A stretch of DNA of 48,323 bases from assembly GCA_900299185.1 (NCBI GenBank), contig OMIV01000217.1, forward strand, positions 1 through 48,323. Reading direction: 5' to 3'. A model generated the notes under the pieces. It was not told where the DNA came from. It saw only the letters and a program-made list of their open reading frames with translations, and searched no databases. Position numbers and translations under genes: made by a program. Source of the stretch: Planctomycetaceae bacterium. Lineage in GTDB: Bacteria; Planctomycetota; Planctomycetia; Planctomycetales; Planctomycetaceae. Below are positions 33,661 to 43,921 of the stretch, piece after piece. Position 1 is the first letter of the stretch; each line of letters begins with the position of its first letter.

Positions 33661-35742
33661 CTACTTCAGGTACTTATCCAGGAACTCGTAGGCACGCTGT
33701 CGAGCATTCGCCGGAAAGGCATGCGGGCCGGGATAGTAAGACTCTTCGAGCGCTCCGGATTGGCCCAACAGTTCGTAAATCGGTCGAGCAGCTCGCACAC
33801 AATCACGGACGCCGTCGATGCGGAAGTCGTTGTCAGATTCAGCGGCGGATGCCAGAAACGGTCGCGGAGCAAAGCACGCGATGAGTTCCGAAAAGTCGAA
33901 CGGCACCTTCGCCGCGTCTTCATCAAAGACGCTCTTGATGCGCGGCATGTAGCGCGGACCGGTCCAACTGGGGACGTCATCTTTTTGAAAGGTGCAAAAG
34001 CCGCAGTTCGAAACGAGTACCTTCAAGCGCGGCTCGAAGACGGCGGTAAACATCGTGTTGTGACCACCGAGCGAATGTCCGATGCAACCAATGCGTTCGC
34101 CATCCACGCTCGGCAACGACTGCAACAAGTCGACCGCTCGCATGTTGTCCCAAACGGCCTTCATCGAACCGCTGGCATAACCGCTCGCTGGCCCGAAGTT
34201 GAACTTGTATTCGCCAAGCGACGGATAGTCGGGAGCCAACGTCACATAGCCTCGTTCAGCCAAGTGTAAGGCGTATTGCATGTTGGCATCACCCGCGATG
34301 CTAGCCGGTTCGTCCTTCCCCACGTCGGTGGTTTGCTGCAAGCACAACACCGCTGGCAACCTCTTGGTGGCAGCCGCTGCGGGTAAGAAAAGATACGCCG
34401 GAACTCGACTGAGAGAGTCCGACTGATAGGTCAGCTTACGACGAATGATCGTCCCGACTTTGACATCCTCGATCGTCTTCACATCAAGCGGCACTCGTTG
34501 CAGCGGCCCCGGCAACTGGCCCAGCACGGACTCCAAATGCCGCTGAACGTGCCGTCGTCGCGTCACCCAGTCGTTGATGGTCTTCACCGCCTGACGCTGT
34601 CCGTCCGCGTCGATGTAGTAAGTCAGATCGAGATGATCCGAGTATCTCGGCGGAGCAACAGCCGGCTCAAAACGTCCGACCGGATAGCCCTCTTTGTACG
34701 AGACAACGAATGAGCCGTTGCTCGTCGGATAGCGCACGTCGTCTCGACGTTCAAAGTCCGTTGGACCGGGCCGACGCAGCGCGGTTGCTTCGGTCGCAGT
34801 CAGCCATTGTCCCGCGACTTTGAAAACAATCTCGGTGCGATTGCCCAGCGAATGCCCCGTGCTCAAGAAGACCTTGCCATCGAGATCTTCTTTACGAATG
34901 AAGTGCGGCTGAATGTCGAGCCGCGCGGCTCGCGCGTTAGACACAAATTCCTCAGCATCTTCGAAGGGGCACGTGCGATCGTCGACGCCATGCACGCTGA
35001 TGATCTTTGTCGGCGTGCCGAGGTCAGCCATCGCTTTCAGGTGCGCCGGGTTGGCGAGCCAACGCAGCTCTTGATGATCGCGAGTCAGCGCGAAGGGATG
35101 AGCCGGATCGCGATGAAACCGAGCATTCAAATCGCTGCCGCCAGGAACATTAAAAGCGATGTCGTCGCTGAGCTTCTTCATACCGCAAAGATCGACCACC
35201 GCCGTGAAGGTGCGCGGTGCAAGCTTGCAAGCCATCAACGTGACGTTGCCTCCACCGGAACCCCCGGTCGCAAAGATTCGATCCGATGCAAACGGCATCG
35301 ACTTCGCCTTCAGACCCGCGAACAACCAATGCAGAGTTCGCAGCGCGTCGAGCCCTTGTAGATATCCAAAGTCATAAGGCTCGGGTCCTTCGATCGAATC
35401 CTTCGGACCGCTCTGCAAGTAGTTCACGCAAACTGCCACGACATTCAAACGCTGAGCCAAGATATGCGGACTCGCGGTGCCCACGCAGTCGGTGCCACCC
35501 CAGTTATGCAGCGTGAGCATCAGCCCCGTTTGAGCAGTCACGTTGGCCAACTTGCCGCCGGGATAATGCACGAGCACCGCGAACTTGCGCGGTCCCGGTC
35601 GCAACGGCCATTCCTGGCCCGGCAGCTCAACGCGTAGATCATGATCAGGCACGCTAGGCCATTGATCCGCAGCAGCAGCAATCGTCGGCAGTCCCACCAC
35701 CAGCAACCACGCCAACAACGGGCAGATTCTGAGCAGCCTCAT
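33661..35742 (-). CDS. Secreted protein with two alpha/beta-hydrolase domains
   Basis: The 693-residue protein has a signal peptide (about 1-24). The first hydrolase domain (about 50-310) resembles DUF2920-type enzymes: nucleophile Ser162 in GGSGGG, and acid and base likely D254 (HGVDD) and H297 (STGHSLG). The second (about 430-693) resembles dienelactone hydrolase/acetyl-xylan esterase: Ser557 in GHSLGG, the acid in SDNDFRIDG and the His in PGPHAFP. Both triads look complete, so two activities in one chain are possible, perhaps removing acyl groups from polysaccharides. AAAGG lies about seven bases before the ATG (35740-35742). It runs in the same direction as lysS, separated by two hairpins. 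Confidence 0.85.
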   Translation of the reverse strand: MRLLRICPLLAWLLVVGLPTIAAAADQWPSVPDHDLRVELPGQEWPLRPGPRKFAVLVHYPGGKLANVTAQTGLMLTLHNWGGTDCVGTASPHILAQRLNVVAVCVNYLQSGPKDSIEGPEPYDFGYLQGLDALRTLHWLFAGLKAKSMPFASDRIFATGGSGGGNVTLMACKLAPRTFTAVVDLCGMKKLSDDIAFNVPGGSDLNARFHRDPAHPFALTRDHQELRWLANPAHLKAMADLGTPTKIISVHGVDDRTCPFEDAEEFVSNARAARLDIQPHFIRKEDLDGKVFLSTGHSLGNRTEIVFKVAGQWLTATEATALRRPGPTDFERRDDVRYPTSNGSFVVSYKEGYPVGRFEPAVAPPRYSDHLDLTYYIDADGQRQAVKTINDWVTRRRHVQRHLESVLGQLPGPLQRVPLDVKTIEDVKVGTIIRRKLTYQSDSLSRVPAYLFLPAAAATKRLPAVLCLQQTTDVGKDEPASIAGDANMQYALHLAERGYVTLAPDYPSLGEYKFNFGPASGYASGSMKAVWDNMRAVDLLQSLPSVDGERIGCIGHSLGGHNTMFTAVFEPRLKVLVSNCGFCTFQKDDVPSWTGPRYMPRIKSVFDEDAAKVPFDFSELIACFAPRPFLASAAESDNDFRIDGVRDCVRAARPIYELLGQSGALEESYYPGPHAFPANARQRAYEFLDKYLK

Positions 35743-35806
35743 GGGAAACCTTTCCAGCGAAGATGAATGGCCCGCCGGAGAAGACTACGTCGCCATCAGA
35801 AACACC

Positions 35807-35859
35807 AGAAGGCACGAAGAGCAGAGCTCCGTCAGGAGCCATCGCTCTTCGTGCCTTCT
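35807..35859. repeat. Hairpin with perfect 16-base stem
   Basis: agaaggcacgaagagc (35807-35822) pairs perfectly with gctcttcgtgccttct (35844-35859). The 21-base loop holds a further small hairpin (gctcc-gtca-ggagc). It lies between lysS and the hydrolase gene on the minus strand. No T-run follows, so it is a structural repeat rather than a textbook terminator. Confidence 0.75.
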
Positions 35860-35876
35860 TGAGTTCTTCGTGACCG

Positions 35877-35905
35877 CTCGTGTCCAGGCAGAGCCTGGGC
35901 ACGAG
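35877..35905 (-). terminator. Hairpin at the 3' end of lysS
   Basis: ctcgtgtccaggc-aga-gcctgggcacgag forms a 13-base stem with one G-T or mismatch position and a three-base loop, beginning seven bases after the lysS stop. There is no T-tract, so factor-independent termination is uncertain. The sequence belongs to the CCCAGGCAGAGCCTGGG repeat type common in planctomycetes and cyanobacteria. Confidence 0.5.
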
Positions 35906-35911
35906 TGGGAA

Positions 35912-37411
35912 TTATTCCACAGCCGGTTGGGCTTCAGCTTCCGTCGCGCCGCCGGCATGTTCGGGCTTCATCAACGGGAAGTAGATGATGTCGCGAATGC
36001 TGCGGCTGTTCGTGAGCAGCATGATCAGCCGGTCGATACCGATTCCCAAGCCGCCCGCTGCTGGCATACCAACCTTCAAGGCTTGCACGAACTCGTGATC
36101 CATCTTGGCCATCGAGTCCTCTTCCGCGAGACCTGACAACTGCGTGCGGAAGAGTTCTTCCTGCAGGCGCGGATCGTTGAGCTCGGTGTAAGCGTTGGCC
36201 AACTCCATGCCCCACACGAAGCACTCGAAGCGCTCGGCAATATCCGGCTCGCCCCACTTGCGCTTGGTCAGCGGACACATCTTGGCGGGATAGTCAGTCA
36301 CAAAGATCGGGCCGATCAAAGCATCCTCGACCGTCGCTTCAAAGACGTCGTTGATGATGACATCGGGATCTCGACCGGCGACTTCGATGTGCAACTTCTT
36401 GGCGACAGCAGCCACCGCTTCTTGATCGCGCATGTCGCAACCAGCGTGCTCTTTGAAGAGGTCTCCATAGCGAGCTCGCTTCCAAGGTCGCGTGAAGTCG
36501 ATGGCCTTGTCGCCCCACTGCACTTGCAGCGTGCCGTTCGCGACCAGGCAGGCGTCCGTCACGATGGCCTCGGTCAGCTCCATCATGGTCTCGTAGTTGC
36601 CGTAAGCCTGATAGATCTCGGTCATCGTGAACTCGGGATTGTGAGTCGCATCGATGCCCTCGTTACGGAAGACTCGACCGATCTCGTAGACCCGTTCTAC
36701 GCCGCCGACCATCAAGCGCTTCAGATGCAGCTCCAGCGCGATGCGCAGATAAAGCGGAATGCTGAGCGCGTTGTGATGCGTGATAAATGGTCGCGCCGCA
36801 GCACCACCGGCGATGGCATGCAACACGGGCGTTTCAACTTCAACGAAGCCGCGCGAGTTCAACGTGTTGCGTATCGAGCTGATGATCTTGGTGCGGCGCA
36901 GCATGCGATCGAGCACGCCTTCGTTGTAGATCAAGTCGAGATACCGCTGACGCAGCAACATCTCGACGTCTTTGGCTCCGTGGAACTTCTCCGGCGGAGT
37001 CGCCAATGACTTGCCCAGAATGCAAAGTTGCTTCACGAACACCGAGATCTCGCCGGTGCGCGTCTTCTTAACGAGACCTTCGACACCGACTTGATCGCCC
37101 AGATCCAGACAATCAATGAGTGCCCAAGTCTTCTCGTCGACGTCCTTTTGCGAGATCCACAATTGGATGCGACCGCTCCAGTCTTGGATGTGGAAGAACT
37201 TCAGCTTGCCGCGATCGTTCTGCAGCATGATGCGTCCGCAGACGCGAACGGTATCACCATCAACGCCCGACTCTTCCGGGCACTTTTCGCGGGCGGCACC
37301 GATGCCAATGTGGTTGTCAAAACGCTGGCCCCACGGGTCGATGCCCAGGGCCTCAATGCGTTGCAGTTTCTCGATACGAGCGGCTTCGAGACGATCGGGC
37401 TTGTCTTGCAT
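35912..37411 (-). CDS. lysS: Lysyl-tRNA synthetase, class II
   Basis: The 499-residue enzyme charges tRNA-Lys in the cytoplasm. An N-terminal OB-fold anticodon-binding domain (about 55-150: VRVCGRIMLQNDRGKLKFFH) precedes the class II core: motif 1 near RGFVEVETPVLH, motif 2 as FRNEGIDATHNPEFTMTE and motif 3 as GGLGIGIDRLIMLL near the C-terminus. The length is normal for bacterial LysS. The ATG at 37409-37411 is the first of the conserved N-terminus; AGGA is about 15 bases upstream, so translation initiation may be weak. It is divergent from the Nudix gene across 207 bases. Confidence 0.97.
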   Translation of the reverse strand: MQDKPDRLEAARIEKLQRIEALGIDPWGQRFDNHIGIGAAREKCPEESGVDGDTVRVCGRIMLQNDRGKLKFFHIQDWSGRIQLWISQKDVDEKTWALIDCLDLGDQVGVEGLVKKTRTGEISVFVKQLCILGKSLATPPEKFHGAKDVEMLLRQRYLDLIYNEGVLDRMLRRTKIISSIRNTLNSRGFVEVETPVLHAIAGGAAARPFITHHNALSIPLYLRIALELHLKRLMVGGVERVYEIGRVFRNEGIDATHNPEFTMTEIYQAYGNYETMMELTEAIVTDACLVANGTLQVQWGDKAIDFTRPWKRARYGDLFKEHAGCDMRDQEAVAAVAKKLHIEVAGRDPDVIINDVFEATVEDALIGPIFVTDYPAKMCPLTKRKWGEPDIAERFECFVWGMELANAYTELNDPRLQEELFRTQLSGLAEEDSMAKMDHEFVQALKVGMPAAGGLGIGIDRLIMLLTNSRSIRDIIYFPLMKPEHAGGATEAEAQPAVE

Positions 37412-37618
37412 GAGAGTGTTGAAGTCCTGATGAAGTTGAAATCGCAGCTACAAAGAGCTGGCCAGGCGGTGGGAAGCGTCTCGACTCGAATTGTCGTCGA
37501 CGTTGTGATGCAATCCTGGGCACAAGGCGGCGGATCTTGCGGGATGGTCTAGGGACCGTCAACGAACGCCACGAAGGCTAAGAATTCGCACCGCTGTTCG
37601 ATGAAAGGAACTTACGAA

Positions 37619-38140
37619 ATGGCCAAGCAAGTCATCGCGGAAGGCCGCTTCCTGCGCTTCGTCAACGATGGTGGCTGGGAGTATGTCGAACGCTGTCGAG
37701 TCTCCGGCGTCATCGCGATTGTCGCTATCAGTCGCGATCAGAAGATCATTCTCGTCGAGCAATACCGCCCGCCAATTCAGGCTCGCACCATCGAAACTCC
37801 AGCTGGTTTGGCTGGCGACATCGCTGGTCAAGAACACGAAAAACTCATCACGGCTGCCGAACGCGAACTCGACGAAGAGACCGGCTATCGCGGCGGCGAG
37901 TGGCAAGAGATGGGCACGAGCGCGTCGTCCGCGGGACTGACCACCGAGATGATCACGTTCTTCTCAGCCATCAACGTCGAGCGACACGGCACAGGCGGCG
38001 GCGACGAGTCTGAGAACATCGTCGTGCATGAGATCCCGCTGACCGAGCTGCGCAGTTGGTTGGCCACCAAAGCCGCCGCAGGGCTAATCGTTGATCACAA
38101 GATCTACGCGGGTCTGTCGATGGCTGGAATCACTTTCTGA
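37619..38140 (+). CDS. Nudix hydrolase (ADP-ribose pyrophosphatase-like)
   Basis: The 173-residue protein carries a Nudix domain: VIAIVAISRDQKIILVEQYR, ARTIETPAGL, then the Nudix helix AERELDEETGY (REUxEExGU intact). The loop before the helix, GDIAGQEHEK, is two residues longer than the strict GX5E pattern. The QYRPP and ETPAG blocks are typical of ADP-ribose pyrophosphatases, which hydrolyse ADP-ribose and related nucleoside diphosphates. AAGGA lies about nine bases before the ATG at 37619, so that start is chosen over one six codons earlier. The BtpA-like gene begins 13 bases after its stop, so they form an operon. Confidence 0.88.
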   Translation: MAKQVIAEGRFLRFVNDGGWEYVERCRVSGVIAIVAISRDQKIILVEQYRPPIQARTIETPAGLAGDIAGQEHEKLITAAERELDEETGYRGGEWQEMGTSASSAGLTTEMITFFSAINVERHGTGGGDESENIVVHEIPLTELRSWLATKAAAGLIVDHKIYAGLSMAGITF

Positions 38141-38153
38141 GATTGGATTTTCT

Positions 38154-38954
38154 ATGCCTGCCTCGTCTCATTGGTTGGCCGCACGTCCGCTGTTGATCGG
38201 CATGCTGCACGTTCCGCCGCTGCCGGGCAGTGCGCGGTTTGCCGGTTCTCTCGACGCGATCTCCGAGCGAGTGCTTGCCGACGCAGAGGTCTTGGTAAGC
38301 AGCGGCTTTGAATGCCTGATGCTCGAGAACTTTGGCGACTTGCCGTTCTTCCCGGACGTGGTGCCAAACATCACTGTCGCGCACATGACCGCGATCGCGG
38401 AACGAGTCCGAACCAAGTTCTCTCAGGCCCGACTGGGGCTCAACGTGTTGAGGAACGATGGTTGCGCCGCGCTCTCAATTGCTCATGCCGTGCGAGCTGA
38501 CTTCATTCGAGTCAACGTGCTGTGCGGGGCGCGCGTGACCGATCAAGGACTCATCACCGGTATCGCTCACGACTTGCTCCGATTGCGAGCCAACCTGCAT
38601 GCCGAGAACATCGCCATCTTGGCCGACGTGGACGTGAAACATTCCGCGCCGCTGGGAGTCCGCGAGATCGGCGTCGAAGTCCAAGACCTCATCGAACGAG
38701 CTGGAGCTGACGCCGTCATCGTCTCGGGGACAGCGACGGGGCAGCCGGTCGACTTTGCGAAGTTGCAGCGAGTGGCCGAGGTTGCCGGTACAACGCCGGT
38801 GCTAATTGGCAGCGGCGCCACAGCCGACACCATCGCCAACATTCTGAAGCTGGCTTCCGGTGCGATTGTGGGATCGTCACTGAAGGTTGAGGGCTGCGTC
38901 ACCAATCCCGTCGATCTGCACCGCGCTCGTGAGTTTGTGGCAGCCGCTCGATAG
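38154..38954 (+). CDS. BtpA-family TIM-barrel protein
   Basis: The 266-residue protein matches BtpA/SgcQ: PLLIGMLHVPPLPGSARF, GFECLMLENFGDLPFF, ARLGLNVLRNDGCAALSIA, FIRVNVLCGARVTDQGLI, ILADVDVKHSAPLG and IVGSSLKVEG. BtpA is named for a role in photosystem I stability in cyanobacteria, but most members are in non-photosynthetic bacteria and are thought to be TIM-barrel enzymes of unknown reaction. The ATG at 38154 begins the conserved domain. It follows the Nudix gene by 13 bases and precedes PSD1 protein 2 by 70 bases. Confidence 0.88.
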   Translation: MPASSHWLAARPLLIGMLHVPPLPGSARFAGSLDAISERVLADAEVLVSSGFECLMLENFGDLPFFPDVVPNITVAHMTAIAERVRTKFSQARLGLNVLRNDGCAALSIAHAVRADFIRVNVLCGARVTDQGLITGIAHDLLRLRANLHAENIAILADVDVKHSAPLGVREIGVEVQDLIERAGADAVIVSGTATGQPVDFAKLQRVAEVAGTTPVLIGSGATADTIANILKLASGAIVGSSLKVEGCVTNPVDLHRAREFVAAAR

Positions 38955-39024
38955 TAATAGTTCCAACAGCGTGTGCTCCGCGCCTCTTCGGCGACAAGTT
39001 CCAGATCATCCCTGTGAGACCACG

Positions 39025-41520
39025 ATGCGAAGTCTTCTCACGTTGCTGTGTGTTGTGCTCTCGATCGGTCAGACGATCGCCGCGGAACCGCGCATCGACT
39101 TTCGCAAAGATATTTACCCATTGCTCGAGTCCAAGTGCTTTGAATGTCACTCGGGCCGCAATCCCTCTTCGGGCCGCAGGCTTGATGATCGCGAAGAGCT
39201 GCTCGGCACGACCACCGGCGAGCCATTGGTTGATCTCAAGCAGATCGATGCCAGCCGCTTCATGAAAGCCGTGTTGGGGCAGACCAAAGACAAACGCATG
39301 CCGCCTGAAGACGAGCCTCTGTCCGCTTACGAAGTCAGGCAACTCCGCGACTGGATCAGCACTGGACTCGAATGGGACGACAGCTTGCTGCCGCCCGTGA
39401 ATGGTCGCTCGAACCATTGGGCCTTCGTGCCGGTGAAACGACCGGCTCTTCCAACGATTAAGCCAGACGAAAGCCCAGCAAATCCCATCGACGCGTTCAT
39501 TATCGCCAAGCTCGAGGCACACCAACTTCGACTCACTCAACCGGCTTCGCGGGCCAAACTGTTGCGACGTCTGTCGCTCGATCTTCTCGGGCTGCCGCCA
39601 TCGCGCGAACAACTGGCAGATTTCCTCGCGGATGACCGACCGAACGCGGTTGAGTCACTGATTGACGAACTGCTGGCATCGCCTCACTACGGCGAACGTT
39701 GGGGTCGGCATTGGCTCGATGTCGCCCGCTGGGCCGAGTCCGAAGGTTTTGAGAGCAACCATCCGCGACCGTTTGCTTGGCGGTATCGCGACTACGTCAT
39801 CGACAGTTTCAACAGCGATCGGCCTTACGACGAATTCGTGCGGCAACAACTGGCCGGCGACGAACTGACGCCGTACTCGGATGAGAATCTCATCGCGACT
39901 GGATTCCTGGCGGCAGCACGCATCAGCAGCAACGAAGAAGACAAATGGCTGCAACGCAACGACGTGCTGGTCGACATCGTCAACGCCACCAGCAGCGCGT
40001 TCCTCGGTCTGACGATGAATTGTGCTCAATGCCACAATCACAAGTTCGATCCGCTGACGTTGCGAGATTACTACCGCTGGCAAGGCTTCTTTCTCAGCGG
40101 CCAACCTTTGAATGTTGAGCTGCAAGAACCATTACATCGCCGTGACTTCGATCAGCGTCGGTCCGCAGAGTTCGATGACGTTCTGGCTCGGAAGCAGCAG
40201 ATCTTCGAGAACGCGCGGCAACGCATGATCGCTCAGGTGCGCGAGTCGCTGACGACCGCTGAGCGTGCGGTCTACGACATCCCCAGCGACCAACGAACGG
40301 TCGCGCAGGAACTCGAAGCACGGCGCATCGATCTCAAGTTTCAATACACGCAACTGGGCATCGAGAAGTTCATCACTGCCGACGAAAAGGCGACTTTCGA
40401 AGATGCCAAGAAGAAGGCTGCGGACTTCGAGAAGGCCGGTCTAATTAAGCCTCAGACTTTCGGTTTCTATTCGCCCATCACCAGTCCGCATCGGCTCGAA
40501 GTCTTGCCGCAATTGGGCTTCTATCCTCTGCCCTATCAACCCGACGAACTGAAGCGAGCGCGTCCGTACTTGATGATTCGCGGCGAGGTTCATGCGATCG
40601 GACCAACGGTCTCTAACGGCTGGCCAGAGATCCTCGGAGCGTCATTCGACTTCAAGCCGACGAGTTCCGAACCGGCTTCTTCGAGTACAGCCGCGAAGCC
40701 CCTGACTCGGAAAGATCTGGCTCAATGGCTGACCGATGAACGACACCCACTGACGGCTCGCGTGTGGGTCAATCGCATCTGGCAGCAACACTTCGGCAAG
40801 GGGCTTGTCGAAACTGCGGGCGACTTCGGATTGAAAGGGGCAAAGCCAACGCATCCCGAACTGCTCGACTGGCTTGCGGCAGAATTGGTCCGAGCGAACT
40901 GGAGCACGAAGCACATTCAGCGATTGATCCTGACGTCGCGGACTTATCAGCAATCCGCCGAGTGCTTGGCAAAGACGATCGCTGCCGATCCCGACAACGC
41001 TTGGCTGTCTCGCTGGCCTATTCGGCGATTAGAGAACGAACCACTGCGCGACTTCCTGTTAGCTGCTGCCGATCGGCTCGACGTCACAATTGGAGGCCCC
41101 AGCGTGGCGACCGACAAACGCGAAGCCTCAACTCGTCGCAGCATCTATCTCTTTCAGAAACGAGGTCAGCCGCCGGAACTGCAAGCTCTCTTTGACGGAC
41201 CATCCGAAGCGAGCGAAAGCTGTGCTCGACGTGTAAGTTCAACGACATCGCTGCAATCGCTCTTCCTGCTCAACCACGACTTCACGCTGTCCGCCGCGCG
41301 CGATCTAGCTGCAATCGCCAAGCAATCATCGCTGGACCGCCGCCATCAAGTGGCCTTCATCTTCGAACGTGTTCTCGCGCGAGTCCCGACTCCTCAGGAT
41401 CTGTCAGCCGCCGAGTCATTCTTTGAACGACTCACGCAAAGCGGTGCCGACGACGAACGGGCTTTGGTCCAATTCACGCAAGCTGTGCTGAATCTCAACG
41501 AAGCGGTGTTCGTCGAGTAG
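39025..41520 (+). CDS. Secreted PSD1/DUF1549/DUF1553 cytochrome-like protein 2
   Basis: The 831-residue protein has a signal peptide (about 1-20), a PSCyt1 domain with CFECHSG (about 37-43), DUF1549 with [21 protein letters not shown], a second haem-type [11 protein letters not shown], and C-terminal DUF1553 ([45 protein letters not shown]). It is a paralogue of the protein at 30976-33438, with the same domain order but a different middle segment. The ATG at 39025 begins the signal peptide; the earlier in-frame ATG lies inside the BtpA-like gene. There is no DUF1501 gene downstream; the next gene is convergent. Confidence 0.92.
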   Translation: MRSLLTLLCVVLSIGQTIAAEPRIDFRKDIYPLLESKCFECHSGRNPSSGRRLDDREELLGTTTGEPLVDLKQIDASRFMKAVLGQTKDKRMPPEDEPLSAYEVRQLRDWISTGLEWDDSLLPPVNGRSNHWAFVPVKRPALPTIKPDESPANPIDAFIIAKLEAHQLRLTQPASRAKLLRRLSLDLLGLPPSREQLADFLADDRPNAVESLIDELLASPHYGERWGRHWLDVARWAESEGFESNHPRPFAWRYRDYVIDSFNSDRPYDEFVRQQLAGDELTPYSDENLIATGFLAAARISSNEEDKWLQRNDVLVDIVNATSSAFLGLTMNCAQCHNHKFDPLTLRDYYRWQGFFLSGQPLNVELQEPLHRRDFDQRRSAEFDDVLARKQQIFENARQRMIAQVRESLTTAERAVYDIPSDQRTVAQELEARRIDLKFQYTQLGIEKFITADEKATFEDAKKKAADFEKAGLIKPQTFGFYSPITSPHRLEVLPQLGFYPLPYQPDELKRARPYLMIRGEVHAIGPTVSNGWPEILGASFDFKPTSSEPASSSTAAKPLTRKDLAQWLTDERHPLTARVWVNRIWQQHFGKGLVETAGDFGLKGAKPTHPELLDWLAAELVRANWSTKHIQRLILTSRTYQQSAECLAKTIAADPDNAWLSRWPIRRLENEPLRDFLLAAADRLDVTIGGPSVATDKREASTRRSIYLFQKRGQPPELQALFDGPSEASESCARRVSSTTSLQSLFLLNHDFTLSAARDLAAIAKQSSLDRRHQVAFIFERVLARVPTPQDLSAAESFFERLTQSGADDERALVQFTQAVLNLNEAVFVE

Positions 41521-41546
41521 CTCGCCCTTCGCCATCGGCGGGAACG

Positions 41547-43790
41547 TCACTTGCCGTGATAGCTCAAGCGGTAGCCCAAGAGTTGCTCGGCCAGCAGCAA
41601 CAACACTAGCGCGATCAACAACCACTCGCGGACTTCCTGCCCCGCATCGCGCCCAGCGATCCAATTGAATTCGCCGGGCTCTTGAATGGTCACTCGCAGG
41701 TTCTCGCCAAGCTGTTTGCGAACTTGCTCGTTCGTTGCGAGTTCCAATTCGCCTTCGTCGCTGGGAACGTTGAACGTCATCCAACGTTCCACCGGAGATT
41801 GGTTCTGATCCATCAACCGAGCGATGTAGAGACCAGGCTCATCGGTGTCTCGGAAGGTCGCCAGATACTTCGCGACAGTGGATGACTCGTTGTTCGCAGA
41901 AGTCTCGGCGTCTGGCTTGGTCTCTCGTCCAGCCTTCAATCGAGTGACCTTGCCGCTGGTCGATTCCGGGGCAATCACTTCCAACTCTTCAAGGAACTGA
42001 GCAGGTTCGAGCGTCACTTGAATGGGCTCGCCGACCGCCCGCGACTCCAACACACGATCGGGTCGCGCTACGAACTTTTGGAGGTCGAGCATCATGGCCA
42101 CGAAGCTCGGATAGCGTGCCCAGTTATTCCACTTCGGCCCGCAGCTCGTGAGGTACGTGATGACCGAGCCTGCTCCGAACTTCGAGCTGAAGACCAGCGG
42201 TTCTTTGTTGGTCAGCGAGGCCAAGGTCTGCACGCCATCGCCGCGAGCTTGATCGTCGCGAGCCCAATCATCGGACACGGTGAAGTGCTCATAGACGCGG
42301 ATCAACTCGGTGAAGGGATTGTCTTGCCCTTGAAAGACTCCGAAGACCGGATGGTCGGCGAAGTTGGTATCGGGCTCGCTCTCATTCGTGCCTTGCGTCT
42401 TTGTGCTGGTCAGGCCGAGCTTCACTGGGAACAACCCCTGCCCGCCGCGATACAGCTCCTTCAGATAGAACGCCGGTCGAACTTCATTGCCCAGGAACCA
42501 GACCAGCCCGCCCCCCGCTTTGACGTATTGCTCCAGCGGCTCCAAAGCATCCGGCGTCAGATCGGAAACGTTGAGCATGTAAACCGCCTGGAACTCATCC
42601 AGCGGCTTGCGACGCAAGAAGTCGACGGTCTCAATCTGCGGGGCGTAGCCGGTAATGCCCGGATCAGCCGCGAGCGCATCAGCGAGATAGTCGCCGTCAT
42701 CTTGAGAAGGGTTGCCTTCGATGATCAGCACGCGATTGATCGGCGTGACATCGATCGCCATGTGCCGCGAGTTATCCGACTGCAGAGAATCCGGCGGCAG
42801 TTGCAGCTCGATGCGATGCTTGCCCGGCGCGTCGAAGGACAGATCGAACTCCTGCTTCACTTCAATGCCCGCTTCGATCTTGTCGAAGTTCACGGTCAGC
42901 GGCAGCTTCTGCCCGTCTTGCAAGATGGACAGCGCGACGTTGGGAGCGACCTGCTCTCCAAAGTTCTTGATCGTGACCTCTAAGCGAACCGGCACGCCGG
43001 TCGAAGCAATCTGCACGTCGCCGGTTAGCCCGGTGATGCCCAAGTTGCTGTTACGTCGGCCAACGGTCTTCACAAAGTTCAGTGTCACGCCCGCCGCATC
43101 AAGTTCCTTCACCACCTTGCCGAGCGACTGCTGATCCTGCCAATCCTTGATGCGGAAGTCCGAGAGCACATGCACGTGCCGCACGGCGACTCGATCTTCC
43201 AGCAGCATGTTGCGAGCACCCTCAAAGCCACTGACGAGGCTCAGTGATTGATGCGTTGCTTTAAGGTTCCTTAGCTTGGTATCGAGCTCCACGAGGAACT
43301 CGTTGTTGACCTCTTGCTGAGTGAAGAGTGGCTGAGCCGGATTGGACAGCGCGATGAGTGTGAATTTCTGAGTGCCCGGTCGCCGAGCGCCTTCGCTCGC
43401 CAGCTTCTGAATGACTTCCTTCGCCGATTCAAAAGCCGTTCGTTCGCCCAATTGGTCGCGCATCGAACCGCTGTCATCGAGCAGCACGACGTGATGTGAA
43501 CGAGCTCCCTGAAAGAGCTTCAGCTCGGTGGGATCAAGCACGAACCGCGCGATCAAAGCCACCAGTCCCAACACCGCCATGCACCGCAACAGCAGCAGCA
43601 AGAGTTGCTCGATCAGAATCCGTCGGCGGTTACGTTTCTGGCTCTGGAGCAAAAACTCCATCGCCGCAAAGCGAACTCGGCGAAACCTCAAGCGATTGAT
43701 GAGGTGAATGATGATCGGCAAGGAGACCAGCGCAACTCCGCCGAGCACAAAGCCGGGATTCAGGAAGTGTTGGGCGATCCAAGATTCCAT
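41547..43790 (-). CDS. BatA-type membrane protein with VWA domain
   Basis: The 747-residue protein opens with a BatA N-terminal domain: a membrane helix (about 15-32), the cytoplasmic RLRFRRVRFAAMEFLLQSQ block and a second helix (about 60-85). A VWA domain (about 98-290) follows with the metal site DDSGSM. Then come a CARDB-like beta domain (about 245-345), a glutamine amidotransferase-like fold (about 350-560) and a beta domain; the last helix (about 722-742) anchors the C-terminus. This is the planctomycete form of the aerotolerance (Bat) proteins, usually next to MoxR and DUF58 genes; neither is here. No strong ribosome-binding site is visible. It converges with PSD1 protein 2. Confidence 0.88.
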   Translation of the reverse strand: MESWIAQHFLNPGFVLGGVALVSLPIIIHLINRLRFRRVRFAAMEFLLQSQKRNRRRILIEQLLLLLLRCMAVLGLVALIARFVLDPTELKLFQGARSHHVVLLDDSGSMRDQLGERTAFESAKEVIQKLASEGARRPGTQKFTLIALSNPAQPLFTQQEVNNEFLVELDTKLRNLKATHQSLSLVSGFEGARNMLLEDRVAVRHVHVLSDFRIKDWQDQQSLGKVVKELDAAGVTLNFVKTVGRRNSNLGITGLTGDVQIASTGVPVRLEVTIKNFGEQVAPNVALSILQDGQKLPLTVNFDKIEAGIEVKQEFDLSFDAPGKHRIELQLPPDSLQSDNSRHMAIDVTPINRVLIIEGNPSQDDGDYLADALAADPGITGYAPQIETVDFLRRKPLDEFQAVYMLNVSDLTPDALEPLEQYVKAGGGLVWFLGNEVRPAFYLKELYRGGQGLFPVKLGLTSTKTQGTNESEPDTNFADHPVFGVFQGQDNPFTELIRVYEHFTVSDDWARDDQARGDGVQTLASLTNKEPLVFSSKFGAGSVITYLTSCGPKWNNWARYPSFVAMMLDLQKFVARPDRVLESRAVGEPIQVTLEPAQFLEELEVIAPESTSGKVTRLKAGRETKPDAETSANNESSTVAKYLATFRDTDEPGLYIARLMDQNQSPVERWMTFNVPSDEGELELATNEQVRKQLGENLRVTIQEPGEFNWIAGRDAGQEVREWLLIALVLLLLAEQLLGYRLSYHGK

Positions 43791-43921
43791 CTGAGCTGCT
43801 TGCCTGCGGAAGTGAAGCGGGGTTCGAAAGACTGGCGGCGAGTGTAGTCTGAAGCCGATCGAAAGCGACGGACCAACAAGACTTCAGCACGAAGCCCAGC
43901 AACAGAATAGTCCTGCCCCCC

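Noticed and set aside
35807-35905. Riboswitch or T-box leader between lysS and the hydrolase gene
   Set aside because: The structures are simple hairpins of known repeat type downstream of lysS, without a T-box sequence or anti-terminator.
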